From Kryptolebias marmoratus (lineage: Eukaryota > Chordata > Actinopteri > Cyprinodontiformes > Rivulidae): a DNA stretch of 64,000 bases. The stretch is taken from contig NC_051445.1 in the NCBI RefSeq assembly GCF_001649575.2, positions 6,637,931 through 6,701,930 on the forward strand, written 5' to 3'. A program made the position numbers and the translations under genes. Positions 21,934 through 35,132 of this stretch are shown in pieces. Within the stretch, counting starts at the first letter, position 1; every line of letters begins with the position of its first letter. The notes below the pieces were generated by a model. The model saw only the letters and a program-made list of their open reading frames with translations, was not told the origin of the DNA and searched no databases.

Positions 21934-24900
21934 GTAAGGTTGTGAACTGGGGGAGGGTGAGAAGAGGAGGGGGAAGCTGAGTACAAAATAGCCAATTTCA
22001 TAGTACACATGTGGATTAAGTTCCTTCCTTTGAAAATGCTCTGGAATGCCCATGTACCAATTACGCCCCGGTGGTACAGGCGGGAGCTGTGGGGCCATGT
22101 TTTTGGATGTTCTCGCCCCTGTGTGTGCTCTGGCTTGCCAAATTGTCTGCGGGCAGCGTTTGTGCCTGCTTTGATTCGGTGCCAGTGAGGCCTTGCAGGC
22201 TCTTGGCATCTTGACACCTCCCCATCAATACGCTGGCACAGTGTAGAGGTGGGTATCAAAAATGACCCAATTAGAGGATGGCAATGTGTTCTGACAGGCA
22301 CTACCTGCTCGGGTGTGTTTAAAACTGCCATTTTTTTTTCTTCCAATTTTTTTCTCTTTTACTTTTTTGGTGCAAACTCTCAAACTCATCTCTTTCTGAT
22401 TATTACTCCATATTTTCCTCTTACAGCCAGTGACAATGGTGCAGATGTGAGTGGGTCTGTTAGTCTCGACACCCTCTTTGTATGTTTGTATGTTTTGCGA
22501 GTGTTTAGAGACGAGAGGATTGGTTTTGACTAAGAACACTGTGATTAGAGGGCTCTGTGACAGAAACATTATCCACAGAGTTGGCTTGTCAGTGTTCATT
22601 GCCATGACTGACAAGTCTATGGATTTCCCCCTTCTCTTTTTCTGTCTGTTTTTCACTGCTGCTCTCCATCTCCTCGTGATATTCTTGATCTGTCTGCCTT
22701 TTCCACGTTTAGCTGCAGTTCAGTTGGAGTCTCTGCCAGTATGTGTCAGTGTCAGTCTGTGCAAAGTGTGTCTACAAGTCCTTAACAAGAAGAAAAATGT
22801 CTTGTACTGAACCTTGCAAATATTTTAAGATTGTTTCATCTAATTTGACCAGGACATTCAGCTAATTTTTACATCTAAGTTTTAAGCTTAGAGCTATTAT
22901 GGGTTGGGATTTGTCTCGATTCATAGTGATGGATTTAAATAAGCCCCTTTTATCAGATACTTGACTCCCTGTGCAATTTTAATGGCAGTTTTTTGTACAA
23001 TTATTATTAAAAAAAAAAAAATCTGCACAAAAACCTTAATTTTTTTCCTTTCTTTTTTCTCATTAGTCTTGTAAACTGTTTTTATTGTTTCTGCTTCTGT
23101 TTCAAATTTCTTTCTCATTATGTTTAATGCCTCACTTCAGACTGTTAAGATTTGGCATCTGTTACCCTGTGGCATTATACTGGTCATGAGCCGAACCCTC
23201 ACAGGTCTTGACTGGCATGTTAGAGCAAGCTGCCAACCTAGATGGGCAGTTGGGACTCGGTCCACTACCAGCTGGTGAGGTACTGTGCTATTCTCTGGGC
23301 CATCAGGCTCATCTGTCAAAACCCCAATGAGTGCCCTTCATGTTTGGATTTCATGAAAGCGTCCTTTTGCTACTCTGTGTACAGATAAATCACCAATGAT
23401 TTTGCTGTGATGCTGAGATCTAATGCAAAATAAATGCCAATGCAATTTTGATGTTCTATATGTTATGCTGCACAGGTATTGAGAGTTGACATGAAATTAT
23501 TTTAACAGGAATAATCCAAAAGGATTTATCACTTTTTAAAGTACTGGTCACTGTGTGCTTTTGTATACATTCAGTCTTTCCTAACCTCCTCTACCTTCTC
23601 TCTGGGCTATTAACCTTTTGGGTGATATAGTGGCTTGTGTACTCTGTTGTTTCTCTAAAGATGTGCTTGTGTGTCTGCCTTCCCCTGCTGATTGATAGGA
23701 AGTGCAGGTTAAATGATCACAAAAGCTTTTACGATTATAGGACAACTCCCTTCTCTTAAGGCACATGTTAAGTTGTTTGTTGCTGTGAGAAACAGACACT
23801 TCATCATGCTTCAGTAAATGATTTCCTTGCTCCCTCACCTCCAGCTTCCCCTTTCATTTTATTGAGGGTATATTTTTGCAGTAGATCTTCAATTTTCTAG
23901 TGGAAAAAGCAGGAAATGCCACAAAGGATGCAGGGCTGCTTCAGGACAATAGCTTATCTATGAGTAACAAGGCTCTGGCTAATTTGTACGACTTGTCACA
24001 TCTTCCTGCAGCACAACAGCTGAGTGCTTTCAGAGGAAGACTGATTTGACTTTGGCCATTATCGTTTGATAGATAAGGGGTCTGCAGGTGCTTTTGTCAT
24101 CCCTTAGGGTGTGGTTTAAGATGGAAGACATGTTTTTACCCACTGACATTGATGCAATGCAACCCAGAAGCAATGGTGCTAATGTCTGTGTGGAGTCCAC
24201 TCAATCCTGTAGTCTACTGTCCTCTCCTTGCCCTGGCCACAGCCTGCGGAGCCCTATAACCAAAGAGTGTGCGCAGCAACCATGAGACATTAAGGCCTGT
24301 GTTTAGGCAGGGCCAGGGGTCATTATGTGGGAAAATAATGTATTGTCTCGGGATGGACTCACAAATCAGAGGCAGTCCACTCTAAGCAGCTTTTTTACTG
24401 TTAGAATGTAACAAAAGAAAAAGGGGTAAAAGATTAAAAAATGAAAAAGTTTTAGAAACTCTGGCCAGAATGTAATTTTGGGTACATTTCAGAATTCATT
24501 TAGTTGAAAGTTATGCATTGATTATTCAAAAATATTTTTAAATTCTGGCAAAAATGTTTTGGCAAAATGATCATATTACTCTGACTGCAGGTAAAAAGGG
24601 ACTAAAACGGTTATTTATCGTGCATAAGTGGAGCGATTTCTGTAGGTAAGTTTTGAATGGCAAAAGTTCACATGTACTAGGGGAAAAAAATCCACACTTT
24701 GCAATTAATTAAAGTAAATCCTTTCAGTGTAGTTTTTACCACATTTAAAAGCCTGAAACTTGACCATTAACCTCCAAATGGATGTGAAACACCACTAGTG
24801 TTCCTCTTCCCCTTTCTAAACACAATGTGCCACAGAAAGGACTGTAAAATGAAATGATGAGTTTTAAATGTCTTTTTTCAGACAAACTCAATTAGCAGCA

Positions 24901-25761
24901 TGTTTTTTTCCTCCCCTTTTGCAAAGAGCCCTGCATTAGCACCAAGGCTAGTTATTATTTCCACCGCAGACATCTTTACAAATCATTTCTTTCTGCCTTT
25001 CCACCGCTGCCTCCTGTGTGCCACTATGTTCCAAAGTAGGCTCCAATTATGAAAGCATTATAAATGCGGGTGAAGGATTTAGGTACATTACACCACTCAA
25101 TGACATTTTACTCGCCATTATGTTATTAGCAGAGTGCTATGTGTAAAAAGGGCCTTTAATTGAGAAAGTGTTGTAGAAAATACATTTAAAACAACGACTG
25201 CCCCCCCACCCCCTAACCTCCTGCACCAGCAGATGTGCTCGCTATGAAAAGCTCCTCATCTCAGCCGATTTGGCTAAAACCCCTCACTCATGACAGGTCT
25301 TTTAGGGCAGGACTTATCCAAATGCAGGTATGTGCACAGATACACTCAAGAACAAATGTTTACACTTTTCCACTGCATGCTTTTGCAACTTTTCCAGCAA
25401 CTTTATGGACAGCAACAGCTTGTTTTTTCTTTCAAATTTATCTCATCATCCCCTTACCTCTTTTTACAAGCCAAAACTACTTTTGGTGTACATAGAACTT
25501 CACCCAAAAGCATGTAAAACATAGGAAAACTTGTGCACAATTAAAATAAATTTAAAAAGTGTTTTAATTATATAGATTTTCTTAGCCTGATTAAACCTGT
25601 TAGCTTATGGATAAATCAAGTTTCTTATAGTGTCTTCACCTCATAAATGTGGATCTAATCAGCAGTTTAAATAAGATGTAATACTTTGTGTGTACCTCTG
25701 TTGTGCTAAAGGTAGGCTCTCATAAAATCAGATTTTTTTGCTCAATTATCCAAAATAATTC
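21934..25761. other. Unique non-coding stretch
   Basis: About 22040-22290 is a unique GC-balanced block ending in CCCAATTAGAGG. The four overlapping frames near 21915-22656 on both strands occupy different registers and are treated as chance. About 24090-24330 is unique with a 65-codon frame starting MEDMFLPTDIDAMQPRSNG, without splice support. About 25030-25150 holds a compact AT-rich unique block with TTATGTTATTAGC and CTTTAATTGAG. A and C runs lie at 23010-23021 and 25201-25212. Confidence 0.4.
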
Positions 25762-25781
25762 ATAATAATAATAATAATAAT
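25762..25781. repeat. (ATA)n microsatellite
   Basis: About six and a half ATA units, the first of three trinucleotide tracts in 250 bp. Confidence 0.95.
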
Positions 25782-25888
25782 GGAATTCATAGCAAGATAT
25801 AGATAAAAAGACAAAGTTTCCAATCAATTTAATACTTGACTAGTGTCTGTTTAGTCTTTTTTTATATAAATCACACCTAAAATATGTT

Positions 25889-25939
25889 CAACAACAACAA
25901 CAACAACAACAACAATAATAATAATAATAATAATAATAA
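25889..25939. repeat. Compound (CAA)9(TAA)8 microsatellite, copy 1
   Basis: Nine CAA units (25889-25915) pass directly into eight TAA units (25916-25939). A second compound tract of the same design follows after a spacer of about 33 bp. Confidence 0.97.
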
Positions 25940-25972
25940 TTCACACACACAGACTGTCAGGTTCAGGTATAA

Positions 25973-26010
25973 CAACAACAACAACAACAATAATAATAAT
26001 AATAATAATA
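25973..26010. repeat. Compound (CAA)6(TAA)n microsatellite, copy 2
   Basis: Six CAA units (25973-25990) followed by TAA units (25991-26010), in the same order and orientation as copy 1. The spacer between the copies contains a short (CA)5 run. Confidence 0.97.
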
Positions 26011-26854
26011 CATTTAAATAAGGAATTTGAGCATTTTGTGCCCTACAAGTTCAGCCATTGTTGTGCATTTCTTTTAATAAAATGAGTCCATCTTCCTTCA
26101 GTATGGCAGAGTAACAGATGGGGTTTGAGTTCTGTCCTGTGCTGCAGCCACACTCCCTATGTGTCATCTGTCATTACATTCAGGTCATTGTTTGGAGTTT
26201 AGTAGCAGCGTGACTGAGTTGGCCACGGCTTGACAACTGTCTCTGTTTCACGCAGACGGGGAGAGAACAACCAGACACCCTCACTCCTCGTACGGCACAA
26301 TTGGTGTGCCATTATGTGACCTAGTTCAGTTTCCCAAATTAGGACTAACATGTTGTCCAGAACTATAGAACAGAATAAATCACATTAGGGTTTTATTTAG
26401 GCTTTTTTCATATACAGTTATATCTAAAGTGAAGAAATCATTATCTTGTGAAGAATTTATTATATATAGTATGTTCCTCTCTCATGAATGTTTTACTATA
26501 TGACATTTGTGGTATTTACAGAGTTGCACTATATCATACAAGCTTACAAACAGAATTTCCATCAAGACAACAAATGGTGTGGCATCAAATTGTTTTATTA
26601 TGAACCAGTTTTATTGTCTATTAAAGTGGAATATTTGGTTAGTTTTTTTTCTCACAAAAAGACTATTAAAAACAAACAAACAAAATAATTTTAGTGCATG
26701 ACACACATCATTTAAGAAAGGGAAGTCAGCAACACTGGCCTTTACCAATCTGTCTTTGTGGAACCTGTGGCCAAACTGAGTGTAAGAGTAATAAGATACA
26801 TGGCACCAGATTTCTTCAACCATAAAACCAGTAATTTAACAGTCTTAAATGAAA
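26011..26854. other. Unique non-coding stretch
   Basis: About 26190-26330 is a unique block with a more balanced base composition. From 26390 it is AT-rich, with (AAAC)n at about 26667-26684. Frames of 64-70 codons overlap in different registers and are chance. Confidence 0.55.
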
Positions 26855-27172
26855 CTAGCATTCCTTAAAAACAAATACATATCACCTGCCACCTTGCATG
26901 CCAAAGTTTTAGACACTGATGATGAATGATCTGTTAGAGCTCAGAATGTGTTGGAAATGACTCTCAGCTACCGCCACACCAAAGTTTAGCTCAATACGTG
27001 TGAAAATAACTGTTATAGCCATTTCCTCATTTACTACAGTTGATTAGCTGTGGCAGCCATTTTTAATCAAGTTGACTCCAAAAGTACATCCAATGATTAC
27101 TTTTTGAGTTTCAATAAAATGTGTCCACTGGTTCATGACAAGATTTTTAAACAGCCAAACAAACTCTGTTAC
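26855..27172 (-). repeat. R-family repeat, copy E
   Basis: The longest reverse copy. Read on the minus strand it starts 'AACAGAGTTTGTTTGGCTGT', continues through 'CATGAACCAGTGGACACATT', 'AAAAATGGCTGCCACAGCTA', 'GGTGTGGCGGTAGCTGAGAG' and ends AAGGAATGCTAG at 26855. The 3' CTAG is shared with copies A and C, although the first hairpin arm is decayed. A short (CA)n tract (27171-27184) abuts its 5' end. Confidence 0.75.
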
Positions 27173-30100
27173 ACACACACACACAAACAATTACATTATC
27201 CCCACCTTTCATGGTGACAGGTGAGAAAAAGTTCTCACTACAAGAGGAGGAGAATGAAATTAAAAATTTTAAAAAGCTATTGTATTATTGCATCTTCACA
27301 AGAAGGACAATATTCAAGTTAAGGATTTTTTGTGTCTTCTGTGTAGCAAGCACACACAGCAATACTCTTGATGATGTGCTGAGTGACCCGAACACCGCTA
27401 ATAAGATTGAACAAACACTTCAGAGACATTGAACATGGTGAAAAACAATTAGGTCATCTGTTTTTTTCTATAAGCATGTATTCATTTTCTTCTACACTTT
27501 ATTAAATACTGTCTTTTTCTCCCCTCTGATGTCTCCACCTAATGTATACATGTTTCCTGAAGTAATGGGTTATGAAACACCCTGACTACCCACAGTGTAC
27601 CTTCTTAAAGAGGTTGACAGAACAATTTGCATAAAGCATAACTGCAACAAATAATTTTATTTCATTTTGGCAAAATTTTAACAAATGACAAAGTTGCAGA
27701 AATTTGTAAAGGATTTGGAATTATAAGAGTTTTCAAAATGATTTATTTTAGTTGTTTGACAGCTTGATTAAAAACGTGAAAGAGCAGAGTTGTGCACAGT
27801 TGTAAAATCTACAATTAGAATGCGATTGGACAGGTATAATTCACAACATTTTGTGTCAATTCCCTTTAGTAACAATAATTACTTTAAAAAAATAAATCCC
27901 ACTCACAAATTTCAAACACATTTTCATTGTCAGTTCTGTCATATTAGAGTAGGTAATTAATGTTTTCATTGCCAAATATTATCATTATTTTGAACTAGAA
28001 TATTATATATAGAGAGAATATATTTATATATATTTACTCCTCTCTTCATTTGACAATCTGACTATCCTCTGCTGAGCTTGGGCTTCTCCAGAGGTTGATG
28101 GGACAGATTATTATGAATCCTGTTAAGAGTTAAGACTTTTCATTTGCACCTCATGGCCTTGCTCTAGCTGTGCAGGGTCAGGGCTAACATATATGCTTCT
28201 TATAATATATGTATGCATAAATTCTACTCTAAGCTGACCTGAAGATAGGTGCAGTTGATCAAATGTATTCTAGGAATATGTTAGGGTGTTTATGTTTGAT
28301 AAAAATTAAAAATTAAAAGGTTTCTGTGTACAGATTCTCACATGTGGTACCTCAGACTTTTTGTATATCATGAGCAAATGATCACCCCAGGTCCTCCAAA
28401 GCATGCTGCAGCTTCTTATTTCTCTCTGTTGGCAAATATTCACCACACCAAAGCCCGTTGTTACTGATGAACAGTCATTTCAAATGTCTGATATGCTTTA
28501 ATACATGTTTAACATTCCAGTGAATAATATAAATCCCTTGAAATCCATTTATTAATAAGAACTATTGAACAGCAGCTTCTGAAGCTCAAAAGCCTCTATT
28601 CAATAAAATATGTTAACCTTGTGCCTGAGAGGAAGGATGGTGTCAAACTGGCAGAAGCGGATAAAAAATGTGTGAATTCTTTAATATGTGCTTAGTTAAG
28701 TAAAAAAATTAGAAATGCCTTGTTTGCAGTTTAGCACAATTATAACAAAAAGTCCTAAAAACGTATAAATATTATTTATGGCTCCCAACATTTTAAATGC
28801 CACATTTTATTATATTTGTATTGTTTTGATTCAGTTGTGACAATCCACCTTATCCTAATTTATTACACATTCCTATTCCCACAGCTGACCACTGATGCAT
28901 TTTCTTTGTGCATGAGTGTGTTTGTGAGTGGAGTATTTCAATTCTAGTTAGAAGGTTCACACCTTTCTCAGGTTAAATCTTTTTTTAAACAAAAAAAAAG
29001 GAGTGAATAGCGCATTTTGTGTCCCCTCCTCCCTCCCTCCTTTTTCTTGCCTTTCCCCACTCATCTGTCAATGAAAGACACAGTTTTGCCACAAGGCATT
29101 GTGTGTTTAGCAGTGGTGCCAGCAACTGCCATTTGGGTGCAGAGAGGCAAGGGGATCCACCCCTTTGAACTGCTGCCAAGCCAGCCAGCTTGCACCTTCT
29201 TTAATAACTTCCCCCGAAGGCACTTCCTTCTTTTTCTTTACCTTCTCTTTTCTTTTTTCCCCTATTCTCTCATTCACTCCCACCCTCTTGCTCCTTCTAT
29301 TTTTTATAAATGACTGCAGTTTTCACGGGTAAAGCTGTGATGCTGATAAGAAAGGTGAGGTTGCTTTTAACTGACAGCCTGACATCAAGTCTTTGCAGCA
29401 AACACTTGCACACAAATGAGTGGAGATTTAAGAGTATGTCTGGACTCAGAGGCAGAGCCTTATAGAGTGTTTTCTAAAATACGATTAGGTTGATTTTTTT
29501 CCATAGTTTTAAATCCACTTGTCACTGTGTTCTTTTGTCTGTTTTGAAAAGTTCAATAAGTACATGGATGCACTATAATATGAAAAACTTTACTTTTAAT
29601 GCAAAAATGCAAAAATATATTGTATTTGAGGCTCACTCCTTTGTACACCAGAGTATAATTAAAACAAAACATGCACTTAGAAGCTTAACATTGCAGAGTG
29701 TACAGATAAGTACAAATTTTTGACAAATTGTCCTGAGTACAGTTAGACCAATTTTAATCAGACTGTTGTTAAATATACATTTATTTAAGTTAATCAGTTG
29801 TTGTTATGTTTTGTTAAATGAAAAACATATTTTGACCAAAAGATTGGCATTGCTCATGGAAAACATCATATCAATGACCTTTATTTCTGAGATTACTGTT
29901 ATGATTTCGCACTATAAAAAGTTGAATGGAATTAATATTCACACAAAGAAAATCTCTCACAGGGCCAAAAATAAGTCAAGCTGAAAATGCTTAGGGGTGT
30001 TGACAGCATCCTCATTTTCCCTAACCTCATTCCTGCATTTATCCATTTATATTTATCCCTGTTTGACTATTTTACTCTTTTATGGTCAGTCTCTTTGGGC

Positions 30101-30474
30101 CACTCAGGATTTTGAGGAAAGGGGTTTACTCACACCATACAGACACTTTGTGAACTCTCATTCTGTCATTTCCACTGTAAAGCACCATTGCCTGAGGAAA
30201 AACAGGCAGGGAGACCTGGCTGAAAGTGCAGTAGGCAATAGGTGTCACATTAAGGGTGTGTAATACACTATGTCACCTCAATAGAATATGGCCTATTAAG
30301 GCTATAACCTCATACTCCATGGCGTTTATTTTGTCACTAGGGATTATTTGAAACAAACTGGCTTGTCGGGGAATGTGTGTTTGCTTCTGCTCTGTTTGTC
30401 AGTACTAAAAAAATATACCGTAGTTTTTTTGGACTGTGTTTGTATGTGAACTCAACAGTATGTCGCTTCAGTAA
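27173..30474. other. Long AT-rich non-coding stretch
   Basis: No gene or repeat family is recognisable over more than 3 kb. The 60- to 98-codon frames have compositional bias and no splice context. T/C-rich runs lie at 29020-29060 and 29220-29300. Confidence 0.6.
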
Positions 30475-30499
30475 ATATATATATATATATATATATATA
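30475..30499. repeat. (TA)n microsatellite
   Basis: About 12 AT units, uninterrupted. Confidence 0.95.
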
Positions 30500-30539
30500 C
30501 ATCAAAGGTATTAAAAATGGCTAAAAATGAGTATGTAAT

Positions 30540-30790
30540 TTGAGCCATGAGCTCAGCACTCCCAAACTCTACCACCATCACCTCCTCCCGGCTGCCCTCT
30601 TCTTTCTCCTCCTGTGTGAAGGCGAGCTAGCGAGAGGGTGACCTTGCCCAGTGTAATTAAAGTGAAACACCTTGACTTGTCACCATTGCCTGAGACAGCT
30701 TAAATCTCCCTAATGTAAATGGAGGCTGCCGCTGACGTGCTAGTAGGCATGGCCGCGGAGAAGATACAAGCTCTGGTGATCCATCTCTGT
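30540..30790. promoter_or_regulatory. Possible conserved non-coding element
   Basis: A unique block, flanked by low-complexity sequence, contains GTGTAATTAAAGTG, CACCATTGCCTGAGAC and CTCCCTAATGTAAATGG, plus a CpG-containing segment (GCCGCTGACGTGC). No reading frame covers it. The regulatory label is inference from texture. Confidence 0.25.
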
Positions 30791-33700
30791 AGCAGTGAGC
30801 ACACATATGCTTTCACATAAACACTCATACGTGCTCCTCTTCCTCTTCATTTATTCTCGCTCCCTCTTTTTTTCTGACATACTGAGGTATACACAATCTC
30901 TCTCTCCTCCTGTCCATCTTTCTTCTATCTCTCTCCTCACACACATCCTTGACATTCTGCAGAACCCACTGTATCTTAGTGTCCCCTATCTTTTTTTCTT
31001 TTTACATCACAGTGCTTAAAGTTATAACAGCAACAGCTTCTCTTGAGAAAGCTGAGGTGTTGAAAGGAGGCTCAAGCATGCAGTTACTCAGAGTGTACAA
31101 ATATTTAGCCAGACCAACTCTGAATGTAGCTAATTTGTGTTGTAAATGTGCTAAATAGTAGTTTTGGGGTTTCCCACACTGCTCTGTAGCTTGTCTGTCT
31201 TTGTATTTCAGGGCAGCAGACCAGACTGATTGACTGATCCTGCTTTTTCACTGAGGGCATGCACACAGCTCATATTTACTGCCACTTTGTTTGGAGCTGG
31301 GGGTGGTTGACAATTAGCAGTGAAATTATGTTGACTTTGCCCTTCAATTAAAGCTCTGTAACACAAATGTCTCGTTGACCCCCCTGTTCTCTCTCCCTTT
31401 AGAAGTCATGACAACACATTGCTGAACGATAGTCTACCAAATTCCATGCTCATTTGCAGTTCAGGGAGCAAGGGACCGCCTGAAACAACAACCAAAGCAA
31501 TACTAGGGCTCCTGCCAAAAAGTCTTGCCCTGTCTGAATGCCACAGTGGCATGTGAAAGAATGCTGTGTGTCCTCTGTGCCAACTTTACCAGTTGCTGGT
31601 GCCCCGTGCCAGCATCCTTTCCCTCCTGTGCCCTGCCTGGGCAGTGGGCAATGTGACAACAGCCAGACACTCATCATGTGTCAGCACCAGGCAGCGTGCC
31701 CTTTCTCCGCTGATCCCTGGGGCAGTGTGCTTACTGTCCCATACCCCACTCAAAAAGGTGCCATATTTCCTGCTGTACACTTGCTCTGAAGGGCTTAAAG
31801 AAGGACTTGTGGTTGGGTTTAATTCAACATAAAACTATTCTGACAAAGCTGCCTAATCCGTTTTTTTTTTACAGCAGCAGGCTTTATTGTAAATCTTTCT
31901 CTGTAAACAGAAACCCTCATCTGAATATTCAGAATCTATAACCATATTGTATATAGGAATCTGTCTGAACCAGAGATGTTTTGGAACCAGAATTTAGATT
32001 CAGTCAATAGAACTGGTCTTCAAGGCACATCTGCATTTAGGCAACTTTTCAGAAGAAGCCTGATTTATGTTTTAAATACAACATTTGAATGAATCAATTT
32101 TTTTTCTTTGCATCTAAACAATGATCAGTTATTGAATGAGATATCCTGTTTAGCAAAGATATAAATTGACAAGTATTTGCTGACTACACAAAAAACCCTA
32201 AAAAGATGTCATCACATTATATCTTCCCTGGAAACAGGTGTGAATTAAAAAGCTTCTCAACCGTCTAATTTCTTCTAGATAAATACATTTCCTACAGATT
32301 TAAAATTGAAACACTTTGACATTTTAAAAGGAATAAACCACAAGAAAATATTTGTTCATCCACAAGAGCAAATCCATATTTACCCATCTTGACTTGAAGG
32401 CATAGAAGGAAAACACCGACCGTTTACCTGCCTGCATGCTGTAGCATCAAAGACAAGTACAGGTTTAGACAGCGAGGCAACAGAGAGAGACAACAAACAA
32501 GCATGCTGCTATTGTGATGGACAGCCTCCACTGTGAGGTTCAGTATGTCAATGTGTTCAGCGTGTGATGTAGCAACTTCTCCAGCCGTAGGGGTCTGAAG
32601 GAAAAAAAATGAGCCAAAAAGAGATTGTGGAAGAGTGAAGAAAAGACAGAGAGAATGAGCAATGAGCTCAGGTGGTTTCGACATCTGCATTCACTTCCTG
32701 TGTTCTTCCAAAGGGAGGGAGTGTAGAAAAGGAGGGGTGAATGTGGGTCTTGAAGAAAACAAGTGCAAGATGAAGGCCTTTCTGGAGGCTACAAAGGAGC
32801 TGTACGCTGGAAAAAAAGGCTGTGGAGTCCTCAATGGGACTGAAGAACACACAGACAAAACTTGGGAAGGAAGAAGGCATGCCTTACAATGACACCAGGC
32901 CCCATGCTCGGTTCAAAGAACCAGTCAAAAATACAGAAAAGAACACAAGAGTGAAAGACAGAGTGGAAATGATGGACCTGCTGAGAAGGATAGCATTTGT
33001 AACTGGGGGGAAGGGCAGGGACAATGGTAGATATGCTGGGCAAAAGGCCACTGAGTTTTCTCAGCTATTCATTTGAAAACAAACTGTGCAGTTCAGACAG
33101 ACGCCGTCAAACTGCATCTGAGTGTGGAGTGGATTTTGTCTTGGTTTTCAAAAAAAGAAAAAAAAAAAAAAAGCTCACCGGTGCTCCATGTGTGGCCCTT
33201 TGCTAAAAGTCAAGAGAAAAGGAAGTGCAAGCAGAGAAAGACAATTAGTGGGAAAGGAAATGAACAGTTGACGTTAACCCATTTCTGCACTGACAATCTC
33301 AGCTATAATAGCAAATGATTTCAACATTATTTATACAGTGCAGTGTCCTAAACCTCTTTTCACTCACTAGTTTTTTGCATTTATGTGTACTTATAGCTAT
33401 AATTCACATAAATTTTATAAAGATTGTCGTTTAACAGAGTGTCAGTAAAATGTACTGGGGATGCGTACAGTATGTTGTCATATGTTGTGCACACAGCACA
33501 CAAAGAGAATACAAGTGACACTGAGCTGTTTGTATGTCCTTGGTATGCCAGTGTCATTGTCAAGGCTTATCAGAATCTAGGGGCAAAGATGGAAAAAAAG
33601 AAGAAAGGGGGAGGGCAGCAAAAAATGCACATGGCTTTAATAAGACTTTATCGGGAGTTGCCTCTGCTCCATCTCCTCTTACGTCACCCCCAACCCCTGC

Positions 33701-35099
33701 TTTTGCAACCATGTGCCACCCTTCCTCTAATATTTAAAGAGCTTTGAGTGCATGAGTGCGGGAATCACATTTAACTTCACCCATTTCTTATTGCCTGTCA
33801 GTCTCTCTAATTTGATCCAGCGTTGGACAGTTGCCGTTTTGGACATCAGAGTCACGGCACATATTGGCAGGGAGACTGGCAGCTAATAAAAGCCAGCTTG
33901 GTATTTACTCCCCTTTTCCTTTTATTTATAATATATCTCAATATTGTTATTATGAATATATATGCATTTAGGCTTCACCTATCTCTTCGGGTGGCCTCTC
34001 AGTTAATAATATGTTATTGATTTCCATACCGGACTGGCTATATATCTGTTTTAATTTCAAGGCCTTATCGCTCCCTCTGTGATTCATGTGAACCCTTTCT
34101 TTATTTCTTTTTTTTTCCTACAGGCATTATTAGGTCTGTGTAGGAGTATAGGTAACCTGTTTTTTTCCTATTTTTTTTTTTTGAATTTGACTGGTTACTT
34201 CATTTGAAGGATGTGACATTCCCTATAGGCATCAAATTTCTCTCAAATCAGCCTTCATCTTTTCTTTTACAGAATAGTTCAAAAGTGCTAAATTTCAGGA
34301 TGTTAAAAATTATATTAGTTAAACTAAAACAAGTACATTTAATGTTATTTTTCCGCAGAAAGAACTTGTTTTTTGCTACAGTCAGATTTCTGGTCCTGTT
34401 GCAATGTAATGAAATTCATTATTGTTTGTGTAGATTCTGAACTTTCTTACCAGTTCATTTCTGCAGAGGACAACAGGGACACACTGGTTTATACACAGAA
34501 ACCTTCAGACAACGTTATTGGATAGTTAGACCTCAGAGGGCACTGCCTCACCCTCAGTCCTCTTGGCCCATCTCCTACCACTGGAATAATAAAAGGGATG
34601 GAGATGAAGGCAAGGAGAAGAGAAGAGGAGGAAGACTAGGAGAGCTCGTTGGGAAGGAGGAATAAGCAGCGCATGTATATATGCGAAAATATATGCACCA
34701 TCAGCAGAAAAGGGTCTGAGTCAGCCCTTTGCTGGGCCTTGCTGCATGCTAAAACACATAGAGGCAAAGCCCATTAAAAATGAATACCAGGCTATAATCA
34801 CATTCACACTTAAAATTTAATGTTAGTACATGGCTACTGACAAAGAGAAGGCAGCGCAGGGCGGTGTGATTATGACCACGTCTCTTGTACTTTCTACACA
34901 TTTGCAAGGTCTGAGAAAAGCTGTCAGTTCAAGGGAAGCCAGCTGCAGGACTTGTAGACTAATTGTGACAATTACCTTTAAGACCCACATAAAAAAGGAA
35001 ATAAAAACATCACGTAAAAATATTTATTTGCTTTTGTTGCATTTATTTTTTCTAAAATCACTACATGTAGACTTTTTTAAGTCAAAGTGGTTTTAGAAA
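30791..35099. other. Unique non-coding stretch
   Basis: About 31440-31790 is unique and GC-balanced with overlapping frames in several registers, none convincing. About 33770-33900 is a compact unique block. A-rich runs at 33150-33172 and T-rich runs at 34104-34182 are low complexity. No gene is recognised. Confidence 0.5.
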
Positions 35100-35132
35100 G
35101 TTCCATGTGATCCGTTAAGGATCACATGGAAC
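35100..35132. repeat. Perfect 14-bp inverted repeat with 5-nt loop
   Basis: GTTCCATGTGATCC (35100-35113) is followed by a 5-base loop (GTTAA) and its exact reverse complement GGATCACATGGAAC (35119-35132). The stem could form a cruciform or an RNA hairpin. There is no T-run terminator context and no neighbouring gene. Confidence 0.92.

Noticed and set aside
21915..22656. Cluster of 93- to 143-codon minus-strand frames
   Set aside because: They overlap each other and plus frames in several registers, with no consistent codon bias or splice sites.
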